In this document: positions 1 to 9,377 of the stretch, piece by piece
How the letters are laid out: the number at the start of each line of letters is the position of its first letter
Position numbering within the stretch: the stretch's first letter is position 1
Assembly (NCBI GenBank): GCA_963739995.1
Contig: CAVUCH010000026.1
Coordinates: 1 to 64,000, forward strand
Length of the DNA: 64,000 bases
From: CAVUCH01 sp963739995
GTDB lineage: Bacteria > Acidobacteriota > Vicinamibacteria > Vicinamibacterales > JAENWD01
Direction: 5' to 3'
Notes under the pieces: generated by a model
Seen by the model: the letters and a program-made list of their open reading frames with translations, nothing else
The model's database searches: none
Told to the model about the DNA's origin: nothing
Program-made: the position numbers and the translations under genes

Positions 1-20
1 CTGCCGTCGTTCAAAGGCGA

Positions 21-1791
21 TTAGGGACCGTTCCGTTCTCCCACTCGCACAACTACAGTCCCGATGTCGTCATAGGAAGCCAAGACGACATACGGCACGC
101 TCAGAAGAGTAACGTCTCGTCTATATATGTAGACGTAATCTGTGCCGACGCCAGTGACCGCGGGAGCTGCAGCCGTGCGGGATGATTTCCTCGGACGGGG
201 CACTCGTTTCAACCACTCGTAACCTCTCGTGACGCGATAAAAATTGAGTGAGGGTTCGAACAATCGATCCGAGTGGAGGGTGATCGGCTGTCTGGGTGAA
301 TGGTTCACTCGATCCTGATTGATAGTTTCCAAAACCTCGACATTGTGGTTGTCTTCCGTCCAGGGTACATGGGGTGTGCTGGTACCCGCAATACCAGTTC
401 CATCCGACGGTGCCGACGCAGATGAGCAATACGAGAACGGCGGCAAAGGCTCTACGCTGATGGCTGGATATTCGTTGCACACGAGTATTCAATGCATAGA
501 CAACAACGAGAGCAAATAGCGGTAGGTAGTAGAGTGCGGCACGTGCGGCCGGGTAACGCGTTCGAAACACGTGGTGCTGCAACATGGGTAAGGCAGCGCC
601 GACGCTTAGCAGCCACATCAGCGTTGTGAACAGGCGGTCACTCGAGCCGCTGACCAGGCGCCTAACACCCCCTATCCACAGGAGGACGACCAGTGCTGCC
701 AAGAGCGCAGATAACCCCGCTGTTCTGGCCGGTGAGTAGACACCGGAGTACAGCGAACAACGTACCAAGTCATACACGGTATCGTTCATAAAACCAGTGG
801 TTCCACCGAGGTACAGTTCGCCCGCTCGTTGCAGTGAAAACAGAGCGACGAGAACAGCGCATGCGAGCGCACCCGCGGCGAAGTAGACGGCAAGCCGCGC
901 CGCAACACGCTCAGCACGCGCTCCAACAATCGGCGCGGCATCGGCCAGCATCCAGCTGCCGACACAGAGTAGTGGCACGTAGTAGTTCAGGAACGAATAG
1001 TTCGACACCAGCGCTAGCGCCGCAGCACCGAGTGACAAGTACAACCTGCGTTCAAGCGAAATTGCCTTGTGGCTATTGGTGTGCCCCGAGCCGTCGTTCC
1101 TAGCACGTCCCACCATGGCGGTAGCGCAAGAAGCGGCGAAGGGCACCAGGGCCGCGGCGGCGACAAAGGCCGTTAGTCCCGCCTGTGGAATGAATAGCCT
1201 CATCAGGGCCGTCAATGCCACTCCGGCCGCGAACGCCACGGCCATTGCGAGCGCCGACCCGAGGCGACCGGAGGGTCGTCGTGCCGACCCGTCGGACGTG
1301 TGCGCTCCAGGCAAGCGATGCGCCGCTTCTTGATGTGCAGCGGCGAGGAAGTACAGGCTGGCACTTTGAAACGCTAGGGCAAGGCCGTATCCCCTGGCCA
1401 CTGCAAAGTAGTTCAGCGCCAACGGATTGAGGTTGAGCAGAATGAACCCGGTTATCTTGACACCCGCGTTTGGAAAACGGCTCACCAGCGCGAGCGTAAA
1501 CGCGAGATACATCCCGTGTGCCAGGATGTTTGGTAGACGTAGAGAGACCTCCGAGCTGCCGAACACACGCCAGAACCCCTGCATCAACAGCGTATTCAGT
1601 GGGTGGTGGTTCGCCGATCTGAGCACACTACGGTCCCAGGTGAAAGCGGCGAAACTCAAGCTCTCGTCGTGATTGAGCGGGACACTGGCGGCTTGACGAA
1701 CCGATAGCGCAAGCAGGACAAGACTGCAGACAATCAGCAGTGCCGTTGTGCAGGCACGTGCCCAACGCGCCCACAGCCGTGATTCACACAT
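21..1791 (-). pseudogene. GT-C family membrane glycosyltransferase, frameshifted
   Basis: An integral membrane protein of the GT-C (PMT/ArnT-like) type, expected to move a sugar from a polyprenyl-phosphate donor on the outer face of the inner membrane. The N-terminus has a membrane helix followed by HDES at residues 41-44, the acidic motif of the first extracytoplasmic loop, and HHPLNT near 62-67; many hydrophobic helices follow. The frame that starts at 1791 runs to 121, but after the last helix (GWNWY) it turns into unlikely sequence, while another minus frame, open from 482 to 21, takes over with a plausible soluble tail (EDNHNVEVLETI, then a Tyr-rich DYVYIYRRDV stretch). The shift lies near 340-400, so the gene is either broken or carries a sequencing error. 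Base composition is AT-richer than in the core genes. The donor and acceptor cannot be told. Confidence 0.6.
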
Positions 1792-1807
1792 GAGACAAAT
1801 GGTGGCG

Positions 1808-2542
1808 TCAGGGGTCCCAGAATCTCAGCTCATTCTCTGGCGCTCGCTGGGTTATGTCTGGCCGGACTGGCCCGCGAGCCATCAAACCCCAGAGAGTCTC
1901 ACCGATTTCGTCCGCCCGCGGCGGTGGAAGCCCTTTCTGTTGATAGGCGTTTCGGACAGCCCAGGGAGTAGTTTTTGCCAAAGCCCAACCGTTTGTCGGT
2001 TCCAGGCGTGGCCAGTAGCCGCATGATCTCACTTTGCAGCGAGAGGTCGGTCATCTTCTCACGCCCACCCCTTCCCCTCGAACATCGTCCGCGTGTCCGA
2101 ATGAGGGCCGTCTGTCACTCGCAGGACCAGCCGCGAGCGCACGGATCGTGGTCTGCCACTCCACGGCACTCGGTGACACGCGGAACATCCGGTGCACCAG
2201 GCTCGTCAGCGTGTCGCGCGACACCACCGATCCCGGCGGCTTGCACGCGTACGCGTGTGCCGTGTGGGAGTCGATCAGGTGCTCCACCGCGAGACGGAGG
2301 TCGATCGGCGACCAGCCGTTCGTCCGTGCCACGTCACAGTAGAGAGGTACAGCCGCTTCCGCGACGCGGAGGACATACGCCGGCGCGACCTATTCGTACC
2401 CGCTGCCCAGATAGATGAATGCTAGCGACCCCGCGCCGGCCACGAAGCGGTCCGGGGCATCGCACGCCTCGACGAACGCCCGGTCAGCCGCGACCACTGC
2501 GAGCTCGAGACGAGCCTTCGCCTCTGCCGGCAGCTCAGGCAT
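1808..2542 (-). pseudogene. Decayed ORF with in-frame stops, function unknown
   Basis: I do not recognise this protein. One minus-strand frame starting at an ATG (2542, MPELPAEAKARL) stays protein-like to 1808 but is cut by a TAG at 2390-2392 and a TGA at 2051-2053. Sequence on both sides of the TAG reads as continuous soluble protein (LAFIYLGSGYE, stop, VAPAYVLRVAEAAVPLYCDV). The part after the TGA (KTTPWAVRNAYQQKGLPPP) is less certain to belong. It lies just beyond the 3' end of tRNA-Ser, a usual place for remnants of integrated elements. The other reading is a chance open frame in GC-rich DNA. Otherwise the stretch 1792-2628 holds nothing I can name. Confidence 0.35.
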
Positions 2543-2628
2543 ACCTCGGCCATGGCGTTTCCGAATGGGGAACTGAATGAGGGACTGGCGAGCGATATTC
2601 ACGTAATTCCTAACAAACACGCGAATAC

Positions 2629-2718
2629 TGGCGGAGGGAGAGGGATTCGAACCCCCGGGACCGTTTCCGGTCCAACGGTTTTCAAGACCGCCGCCATCGA
2701 CCACTCGGCCATCCCTCC
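2629..2718 (-). tRNA. tRNA-Ser (anticodon UGA)
   Basis: Read on the minus strand, GGAGGGA at 2718-2712 pairs with TCCCTCC at the 3' side to form the acceptor stem. The anticodon arm is GCGGT-CTTGAAA-ACCGT, with anticodon TGA decoding UCA. A long variable arm of class II type and a TTCGAATC T-loop are present. The discriminator base is G, and CCA is encoded at 2631-2629. The long variable arm and the anticodon agree on serine. Confidence 0.95.
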
Positions 2719-2949
2719 GCGTCGTGGCTCGCGCCCATTCTAGCAGCGAGGCAGGAGGCGTCGAACTACCGCCCTCTCCGCCAAAGCGTTGACGCGTCTA
2801 CGATATCCGACATCGGTCAGGGGCCCCGATCTCAGCATCGTTTCCCGATATCGCACACAGCCGCACCGCCTTGCCCGTGGCATCAAGATTGATGACGTCA
2901 CGTTCGGCTCAATCAGAAGGCGGACTCCATCTCCCTCTCGCAGCTCGAT

Positions 2950-4848
2950 TTGCGCGCATCCCGCGGCGGAAGCCGTAGCGGATCGGAAGCAGCCTCTGCC
3001 CTCGAGACGGTAGAGACCGGCCTTGCTGGCCCGCTTCCCGAAGCCGCCACACGGTCGAATCCATCCCGCTCGTCGACCCTCCGCTGGACCCTCGGCTTGA
3101 TGCGTCCGTACGCTGGCGGCGTTTCCGTCCTTGCCGCGCTCTCGCTGGCGGAGGTGGGACTGCGCGCGCTCTCGCCGTGGCCGCTCAAGGCCGTCATCGA
3201 TTCCGTCGTCGGGCACGATGCGCTGCCGCTGTGGCTTCAACCGTGGCTCCTCCCGGTGTCATCCGATCCCCGCGTGCGGGCGCTCGCTGGAATCCTGGCG
3301 TTCGGACTCGTGACACAGCTCACACATCAGGGCGTCCTGATGCTTCACACGCGGCTGCATGCGCGCATCGGGCAGGCAATGGTGTACACGCTGCGAGCGC
3401 GGCTCTTCTCACATCTCCAGAGCCTCTCGCTCGCGCACCACGATCGGACGCCGCGGGGAGACAACGTGTACCGCCTCGAATCGGATGCCACGTGCGTCGA
3501 ACAGTTGCTGTTGAAGGGCCTGTTCCCGATGGCCTTCTCCGCCCTGACGCTCGCCGTCATGTTCTCGCTGCTCGCCAGCTTCGATGCGGCGCTGGCGCTC
3601 GTGGCGATGTCCATCGCTCCGCTGCTGTACCTGGCGATGCGGCTTCAGACGCGGCGGATGTCGACGGGAAACGAACGGATGCGCGAGCTCGAATCGCGCA
3701 GGGTCGAACGGCTGTACGAGAGCTTCTCTACCATTCGCCTCGTCAAGGGTTTTGCGCGCGAGCCGCACGAGCTGCGACGCTTCTCGGGGGCCGCGACCGA
3801 TGCGATGGACGCACGCCTGCGACTGACCGCCCGTGACTCGCTGTACGCGTTCCTGATCAACGCCGTGACCGTCGCGGGAGGACTCGCTGTCATGGGGGTC
3901 GGGGCGATGCATGTGCTCGACGGCACGATCAGGCCGGGCACGCTGCTCGTTGTCATGGCATATCTCGGATACGTTTACGGGCCCATGACCGCCATTGCGA
4001 GCACGGCCGGTTCGATCCAGCAGGCGCTCGCTGGAGCGCGACGGGTGCGGCAGACGCTGTCGCTGCCAGGCGAGCGTGACGGCACGGCTGTGCTCGAGCG
4101 CAGCAGCGTGAGTGGTCGCATTACATTCGAGCACGTGAGCTTCGGATACGACGCGCCCGGGACGACGCTGCACGACGTCTCGTTCTCGGTGGCCCCTGGT
4201 GAAATGGTCGCCATCGTGGGGCCGTCAGGAGCCGGGAAAACGACGCTCGTCAGCCTTCTCACAAGGTTCATCGAGCCAGACGGCGGCCGCGTGCTGATCG
4301 ACGGGGTGGACGCGTCCACCTACCGCCTGCAGTCGCTGCGCGAGCAGGTCGGGATCGTTCCGCAGGACGGTCTGCTGTTTGCCGGCACGATGGCGGAGAA
4401 CATCCGCTATGGACGGCTCGATGCCACCGACGCCGATGTCATGGCGGCGGCCCAGGCGTCGGCGGCGTCGGATTTCATCACGCGCCTCCCCGGCGGCTAC
4501 TCGAGCCAGATGGCGGAGGCCGGCGCGGGGCTGTCCGGCGGAGAACGCCAGCGGCTCGGGATTGCGCGCGCGTTCCTGAAGGACGCGCCAATCCTGATCC
4601 TCGACGAGCCGACGGCATCGCTCGATGCCGTGAGCGAAGCACGGGTGCTCGATGCGATTCGACGCCTCCGTGTCGGGCGCACGACGTTCGTGATCGCGCA
4701 TCGACTGTCGACCGTTCGGGAGGCGGATCGGATCATCGTGATGGACCGGGGCGCACTGATCGCGCTCGGCACGCATGCGGAGCTGATCGGGACGTGCGCG
4801 CTCTACGCGGAGATGTGCCTCCGGCTGCAGTTCGGAGAGGTGGCGTGA
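2950..4848 (+). CDS. ABC exporter, fused membrane and ATPase domains (MsbA-like)
   Basis: A half-transporter of the type IV exporter fold, expected to work as a homodimer moving a lipid, polysaccharide precursor, peptide or drug across the inner membrane. The first 330 or so residues form a six-helix domain, and the ATPase follows with Walker A GPSGAGKTT at 424-432, signature LSGGE at 528-532, Walker B ILILDEP with D552/E553, and an H-loop IAHRLS. The start is uncertain: the open frame begins with TTG at 2950, and the first in-frame ATG, at 3100, falls inside the run leading into helix 1 (TLGLMRPYAGG). I keep the longer version, but no good ribosome binding site marks it. It stands alone between tRNA-Ser and the convergent serS, so the substrate is unknown. 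Confidence 0.85.
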   Translation: MRASRGGSRSGSEAASALETVETGLAGPLPEAATRSNPSRSSTLRWTLGLMRPYAGGVSVLAALSLAEVGLRALSPWPLKAVIDSVVGHDALPLWLQPWLLPVSSDPRVRALAGILAFGLVTQLTHQGVLMLHTRLHARIGQAMVYTLRARLFSHLQSLSLAHHDRTPRGDNVYRLESDATCVEQLLLKGLFPMAFSALTLAVMFSLLASFDAALALVAMSIAPLLYLAMRLQTRRMSTGNERMRELESRRVERLYESFSTIRLVKGFAREPHELRRFSGAATDAMDARLRLTARDSLYAFLINAVTVAGGLAVMGVGAMHVLDGTIRPGTLLVVMAYLGYVYGPMTAIASTAGSIQQALAGARRVRQTLSLPGERDGTAVLERSSVSGRITFEHVSFGYDAPGTTLHDVSFSVAPGEMVAIVGPSGAGKTTLVSLLTRFIEPDGGRVLIDGVDASTYRLQSLREQVGIVPQDGLLFAGTMAENIRYGRLDATDADVMAAAQASAASDFITRLPGGYSSQMAEAGAGLSGGERQRLGIARAFLKDAPILILDEPTASLDAVSEARVLDAIRRLRVGRTTFVIAHRLSTVREADRIIVMDRGALIALGTHAELIGTCALYAEMCLRLQFGEVA

Positions 4849-4965
4849 ACGCGGGCGTCAGGCTGCGGGCGGCGTCGGGCTCAGGCCCGATCGGCCGGGA
4901 CTGCAGTCCAGGCTCTACATCAATTGTCGGCCGGCCCGGCCGCCGGCGCCCAGGCACCTGCCCGA

Positions 4966-6252
4966 CTATTCCGGCTCGATGACCTCCAGGCCTCGCATGT
5001 ACGGCCGCAGTACCTCGGGGATCACGATGGATCCGTCCTTCTGCTGGTAGTTCTCCAGGATCGCGATCAGCGTGCGGCCGACGGCGAGACCCGAGCCGTT
5101 CAGCGTGTGCACGAACTCGGCTTTGCCGGTGCCACCGGACCGGAACTTGATGCTGGCGCGGCGCGCCTGGAAAGCTTCCGTGTTGCTGCACGACGAGATC
5201 TCGCGGTAGGTGTCCTGGCTCGGCAACCACACCTCGATGTCGTACGTCTTGGCCGACGCAAACCCCATGTCGCCGGTGCAGAGCAGCACGGTTCGATATG
5301 GCAGGCCGAGCCGCCGTAGAATGCGCTCGGCGTCGGCCGTGAGCGCCTCGAGCTCGTCGTACGACGCCTCCGGCGTGGTGAACTTCACGAGCTCCACTTT
5401 GTCGAACTGGTGCTGGCGAATCAGGCCGCGCACGTCCGCGCCGTAGGAGCCGGCCTCGCTCCTGAAGCACGGCGTGTAGGCCGTGAACTTCAAGGGGAGC
5501 GTGCGGCCGTCCAGTATCTCGCCGCGGAACATGTTCGTGAGCGGCACCTCGGCAGTCGGTACGAGATAGAGGTCCCAGTCGCCGTCGATCTTGAACAGGT
5601 CGGCCTCGAACTTCGGCAGGTTGCCGGTGCCGAGGAGCGACGCAGCGTTCACCAGGAAGGGCGGCTCCACCTCGCGGTATCCGTGCTCGCGCGTGTGCAC
5701 GTCGAGCATGAAGTCGATCAGCGCCCGCGAGAGGCGCGCCCCGGCGCCCAGCAGGAAGGCGAAGCGTGCGCGGGCAACTCTTGACGCCCGTTCGAAGTCG
5801 AGGATGCCGAGTGCGGCGCCGAGATCCCAGTGCGGCTTCGGCGTGAAATCGAAGGAGGGGGGCTCTCCCACACGACGGACTTCGGCGTTCTGTGACGCAT
5901 CCCTGCCAACCGGCACGGATGTATGAGGCACGTTGGGAACCGTCAGGAGCACCCCGCGGCGGCCCTCCTCGAGGGTCTGCAGCAACGCGTCGAGCTCCTT
6001 GATCTGCTGGCCCCGCTGGCGGTTCGCGTCGAACACTCCGCTCGCGTCCTCTCCAAGTCGCTTCAGCCGCGCGACTTCTTCACCGGAGGCATTCTGGGCG
6101 CGCTTGAGCGTCTCCACCTCCACGATCAGTGCGCGGCGCCGCTCGTCGAGCGCGCCCAGCTCGGCGAGCAGGCCGCCGGCATCGAGGCCGCGGTTTTGCA
6201 GCGCTGTTCTGACGGTATCGGGGTTGTCACGAAGGACGGCCGCGTCGAGCAT
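4966..6252 (-). CDS. serS: Seryl-tRNA synthetase
   Basis: Cytoplasmic class II aminoacyl-tRNA synthetase that charges tRNA-Ser (and tRNA-Sec, relevant because this genome carries a selenoprotein gene, selD). The 428 residues are the normal length. The N-terminal 110 residues form the long helical arm (ALDERRRALIVEVETLKR), which reads the variable arm of tRNA-Ser. The catalytic core has motif 2 (FRSEAGSYGADVRGLIRQHQF) and the family block GDMGFASAKTYDIEVWLPSQ, followed by the motif 3 region SGTGKAEFVHTLNGSGLAVGR. The ATG at 6252 gives the standard MLDAAVLRDNPD start. It is convergent with the upstream ABC gene and divergent from galU, with 72 bases between the two starts. Confidence 0.97.
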   Translation of the reverse strand: MLDAAVLRDNPDTVRTALQNRGLDAGGLLAELGALDERRRALIVEVETLKRAQNASGEEVARLKRLGEDASGVFDANRQRGQQIKELDALLQTLEEGRRGVLLTVPNVPHTSVPVGRDASQNAEVRRVGEPPSFDFTPKPHWDLGAALGILDFERASRVARARFAFLLGAGARLSRALIDFMLDVHTREHGYREVEPPFLVNAASLLGTGNLPKFEADLFKIDGDWDLYLVPTAEVPLTNMFRGEILDGRTLPLKFTAYTPCFRSEAGSYGADVRGLIRQHQFDKVELVKFTTPEASYDELEALTADAERILRRLGLPYRTVLLCTGDMGFASAKTYDIEVWLPSQDTYREISSCSNTEAFQARRASIKFRSGGTGKAEFVHTLNGSGLAVGRTLIAILENYQQKDGSIVIPEVLRPYMRGLEVIEPE

Positions 6253-6324
6253 GGCGAGATCCTATACTAGTGGTCTAGCGATGCACGGCAGACGGCGGCG
6301 CCCCGGAGCGAAGGAGAAGCGCAC

Positions 6325-7224
6325 GTGAAAAAGGCGATTCGCAAGGCCGTGTTTCCGGCAGCCGGTCTGGGCACCAGGTTCCTTCCAGCGACGAAGGCCC
6401 AGCCGAAGGAGATGCTGCCCCTCGTCGACAAGCCCATCATCCAGTACGGCGTCGAAGAGGCGCTCGCCTCCGGTGTTTCGAACATCATCCTCGTCACAGG
6501 CCGCGGCAAGAACGCCATCGAGGATCACTTCGACGTCTCGGTGGAGCTGGAGACATTCCTCGACGCACGCGGCAAGAAAGAGCAGCTCGAGGAAGTCCGG
6601 AAGATCTCGAACCTGATCAACTTCGCCTACGTGCGCCAGGGCGAGCCGCTCGGCCTGGGCCATGCGGTGCTCGTCACGCAGGAGCTCGTGGGAGACGAGC
6701 CATTCGCGGTGATTCTTGGCGACGATGTGATCGACGCCGAGCCGCCGGCGCTTCAGCAGATGATCGACGTCTTCAGCGAGGTCGGCGGCCCCGTGCTCGC
6801 GGTCGAGCGGGTGCCGCGCGACGAAGTCTCGAGCTACGGCATCGTGGCGATCGACGAGACCGCCATCCTCCCGCGCGGCGTGTACAAGGTGAGGGATCTG
6901 GTAGAGAAGCCGCCGAAGGAGGAAGCGCCCTCGGACCTCGCGATCATCGGCCGCTACATCCTCACACCCGATATCTTCGCGTCGCTGCGGGAAACCGCGA
7001 AGGACCGGACCGGCGAAATCCAGCTGACGAACGGTCTCCGTCATCTGCTGAAGAGCCGCCCCATTTATGCCTGCGAGATCGATGGCGTACGACACGACAC
7101 GGGGAACAAGCTCGGGTTCCTGAAGGCGGTCGTCTACTTTGCGCTGCGGCGTCCGGACCTGTCCGGCCCGTTTGCGGAGTACTTGCGATCCGTCAGCGTG
7201 CAGGAGGTCGTCAACGAGAAGTGA
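6325..7224 (+). CDS. galU: UTP-glucose-1-phosphate uridylyltransferase
   Basis: Makes UDP-glucose from UTP and glucose-1-phosphate, the donor for surface polysaccharides and glycolipids. The nucleotide-binding N-terminus is intact (FPAAGLGTRFLPATKAQPKE, with the GxGTR loop and the catalytic Lys region), as are the EALASG helix and GLGHAVL. At 299 residues it is the usual bacterial GalU length. The start is GTG at 6325, supported by AAGGAG about 8 bases upstream, and gives KKAIRKAVFPAAG, the typical beginning. It is transcribed away from serS. GlmU and GlmS, encoded downstream, make the other major nucleotide sugar, UDP-GlcNAc. Confidence 0.95.
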   Translation: MKKAIRKAVFPAAGLGTRFLPATKAQPKEMLPLVDKPIIQYGVEEALASGVSNIILVTGRGKNAIEDHFDVSVELETFLDARGKKEQLEEVRKISNLINFAYVRQGEPLGLGHAVLVTQELVGDEPFAVILGDDVIDAEPPALQQMIDVFSEVGGPVLAVERVPRDEVSSYGIVAIDETAILPRGVYKVRDLVEKPPKEEAPSDLAIIGRYILTPDIFASLRETAKDRTGEIQLTNGLRHLLKSRPIYACEIDGVRHDTGNKLGFLKAVVYFALRRPDLSGPFAEYLRSVSVQEVVNEK

Positions 7225-7279
7225 CGCGGGCAAGGGCCGCAGCGGGTCGGCCCAGAAGGAGTGCCCAGCTAGCCCGTGG

Positions 7280-7651
7280 TCATTCCTTCTTTGACGAAGC
7301 GGCCGCGGTCTTGCTCTCGATCCTGTTCTCGGTCTTGTTGTCGCTCTTGCTCACGGGCTGGGTGACACCGGCCTCGGCCGAGGGTTTCGCGGTCGCCGAT
7401 TCGCCCCCACCGCTCTCGCTCTTTCCGGAGTTCGTGCTGCCCGTGGTGTCGCTCTGCGCCGTCTGCCCCTTCCTCGCATAGTCGGTGATGTACCACCCAG
7501 TCCCCTTGAACTGGATGGCGGGCGACGAAAACAGCTTCTCGACGGGGCCCTGTCCGCATGCGGGGCAGACCGAGATTGGCCCGTCCGAAAACTTCTGAAT
7601 GACTTCGAACGCGTGCTGGCAGGCTTCGCAGCGGTATTCGTACAACGGCAT
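7280..7651 (-). CDS. FmdB-type zinc-ribbon protein
   Basis: A small protein starting MPLYEYRCEACQHAFE, the hallmark of the FmdB/CxxC_CxxC_SSSS zinc-ribbon family. Two CxxC pairs (CEAC and CPAC) about 20 residues apart should hold one zinc ion; the following segment (GPVEKLFSSPAIQFKGTGWYITDY) is also typical. The C-terminal 50 residues are Ser/Thr/Lys/Glu-rich, low in complexity and probably disordered. The original member was proposed as a regulator of amidase or formamidase genes, but the function of most members is unknown. It lies just downstream of the DUF885 gene on the same strand (30 bases between the two), so the two are probably cotranscribed. Confidence 0.85.
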   Translation of the reverse strand: MPLYEYRCEACQHAFEVIQKFSDGPISVCPACGQGPVEKLFSSPAIQFKGTGWYITDYARKGQTAQSDTTGSTNSGKSESGGGESATAKPSAEAGVTQPVSKSDNKTENRIESKTAAASSKKE

Positions 7652-7681
7652 GGCGGATCCGGTTCTGGTGGTCGCGTGGGG

Positions 7682-9340
7682 TTACTCGAGCACGTCGCCG
7701 CCGTCCCCGCCGAGCATCATCTGCCGGTGGGCCCAAAATGGGGCGGCGCCCTGCGCGAGCAGCGCGTCGTGGAACGACTTCATCGTGAATTTGGCGCCCT
7801 GCTGCGCCTTGACGTCCTTGCGCAGCTTCAGCAGCATCAACCGCCCTACAGAGTACACGAGGTACGTCGGGTCGAACGTGCCCCGTTCCGCCTCCCGCCG
7901 CGCACTCGCCTCTTCGAGGTAGGCCTCTTCCCTGAATAGCCGCACGCCCTGCTCCACGGAGAGGTCTTCGACGTGCAAGCGGATCCCGACGATGAACCGG
8001 ACGAGACGAATGAGGGCCTCCTGCAGCTGTCCGAGCTTCAGCGTGGGATCCTCGCGGGCGAAGCCGGCCTCCATCATCATCTGCTCGCAGTAGTGCGCCC
8101 AGCCCTCCATGAAGGACGCCGGGGCGAAGAACAGCGACTTGCGCACCTTCGAATCGACCTGCCGGAGGTGCTGGTACTGCAGGAAGTGACCGGGACACAC
8201 CTCGTGCATCGAGATTGCCCAGAGCGTGGGGTAGTTGAAGTCGCGCAGGTGCTCTTCCTGCCGGTCCGCGGGCCACGAGCGATCCACGTCGGTGACGTAG
8301 TAGTACGCGCGCGTCGGTTTGGTCTCGAACGGGCCGGCAGTCCACATGCTGGCCCACGACCACCGGTAGAAGTCGGGCGACGGTGCGACGAGCACGGGCT
8401 CGCCATCAGGGATGGTCACGAGCTTGTGGCGCTCGACGAATTGCGCGAGCTCGGTGATCTGCTGCTGCGCGGCCTTCGCCAGCTCGCCCGGGGCCGGATG
8501 GTTCTCCTTGAGGCGGCGCCACGCGTCAACCGGGTCCGTGCCGTTCAGACGGCCCGCGATCCGCCGGAACTCCTCCTGCGTGTCGCCAAGCTCCCGCAGC
8601 GCGATCGCCAGCAGGCGATCGGAAGCGAGGGTGATGCCTTCGTCCAGTTTCAGCTTCTGCTCGAACTTCTGGCGTCCGAGCCGGAACGATCCCCGCGCCT
8701 TGGGCGCCTGCTCCCGTTCCAGGTAGTCGATGTACCCCTGGATCGCCGTGGCTGCTTCGGTGGAGGCATCGGCGAGGTCTCCCAGCAGGTGGAGGTCATC
8801 GACCGCACTGAACGCCCGCGGGAGGTCTCGCTCGATGAACGTGAGCGTGCCCTTCAGCGTCTCGATCCCAACCTTGACGAAAATGCCGGGTGGGTCCTTG
8901 ACGTTGTCGCGGGCCGCCTGGATGAGGCGCCCGGTCTGCCGCAGCTTCGAGAGCACACGACGGGCCCGCTCCGTGATCGGCGCGTAGGCGAACAGCGCCT
9001 GCACGGCGAGGCTCGACGCCAGAGTGTCACCGTAGAGCTGGGGGTTCCGCTCCCATGTCCGGATCTCCTCGGCCTCGAACATACGGGCCTTGATGTGAGC
9101 CGCGACAATCGGGTGCTCGATCCGCTCGACCGGCGTCAATCCGTCCTGCCGGATGTCGTTCAGCCGCCGCGCGAAGCCCGACAACGCACGGGTGTCGGCC
9201 TCGATCGCCGCCCGCCCGAGATCCTCGAGCAGGTCGTCGTGCGCGTGCACGCCGTCCAGCGCGGCTATGGTGGGGTGGACTTCCTGCAGATACTGCAGGT
9301 AGTCGTCGACAAAATGATGGAGGGGTTCCGAGGAATACAT
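7682..9340 (-). CDS. DUF885 family putative metallopeptidase
   Basis: A 552-residue protein of the DUF885 family, distant relatives of zinc carboxypeptidases; the exact substrate is unknown. The diagnostic motif is SMHEVCPGHFLQYQH, an HExxxGH-like zinc site, and FMEGWAHYCEQMM supplies a downstream Glu/His region. I chose the ATG at 9340 (MYSSEPLHHFVDDYLQYL), because sequence upstream in the same frame is the antisense of rsmI and looks non-coding. No signal peptide is seen at this start, so it should be cytoplasmic. It diverges from rsmI across 37 bases, so the promoters of the two genes must overlap. Confidence 0.88.
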   Translation of the reverse strand: MYSSEPLHHFVDDYLQYLQEVHPTIAALDGVHAHDDLLEDLGRAAIEADTRALSGFARRLNDIRQDGLTPVERIEHPIVAAHIKARMFEAEEIRTWERNPQLYGDTLASSLAVQALFAYAPITERARRVLSKLRQTGRLIQAARDNVKDPPGIFVKVGIETLKGTLTFIERDLPRAFSAVDDLHLLGDLADASTEAATAIQGYIDYLEREQAPKARGSFRLGRQKFEQKLKLDEGITLASDRLLAIALRELGDTQEEFRRIAGRLNGTDPVDAWRRLKENHPAPGELAKAAQQQITELAQFVERHKLVTIPDGEPVLVAPSPDFYRWSWASMWTAGPFETKPTRAYYYVTDVDRSWPADRQEEHLRDFNYPTLWAISMHEVCPGHFLQYQHLRQVDSKVRKSLFFAPASFMEGWAHYCEQMMMEAGFAREDPTLKLGQLQEALIRLVRFIVGIRLHVEDLSVEQGVRLFREEAYLEEASARREAERGTFDPTYLVYSVGRLMLLKLRKDVKAQQGAKFTMKSFHDALLAQGAAPFWAHRQMMLGGDGGDVLE

Positions 9341-9377
9341 CGCAATCCGCAATGGTACAATAAGCGGCCTCCGCACG

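Noticed and set aside
2390..2392. TAG read as pyrrolysine
   Set aside because: No Pyl machinery or methylamine methyltransferase context; a nonsense mutation or chance frame is simpler.
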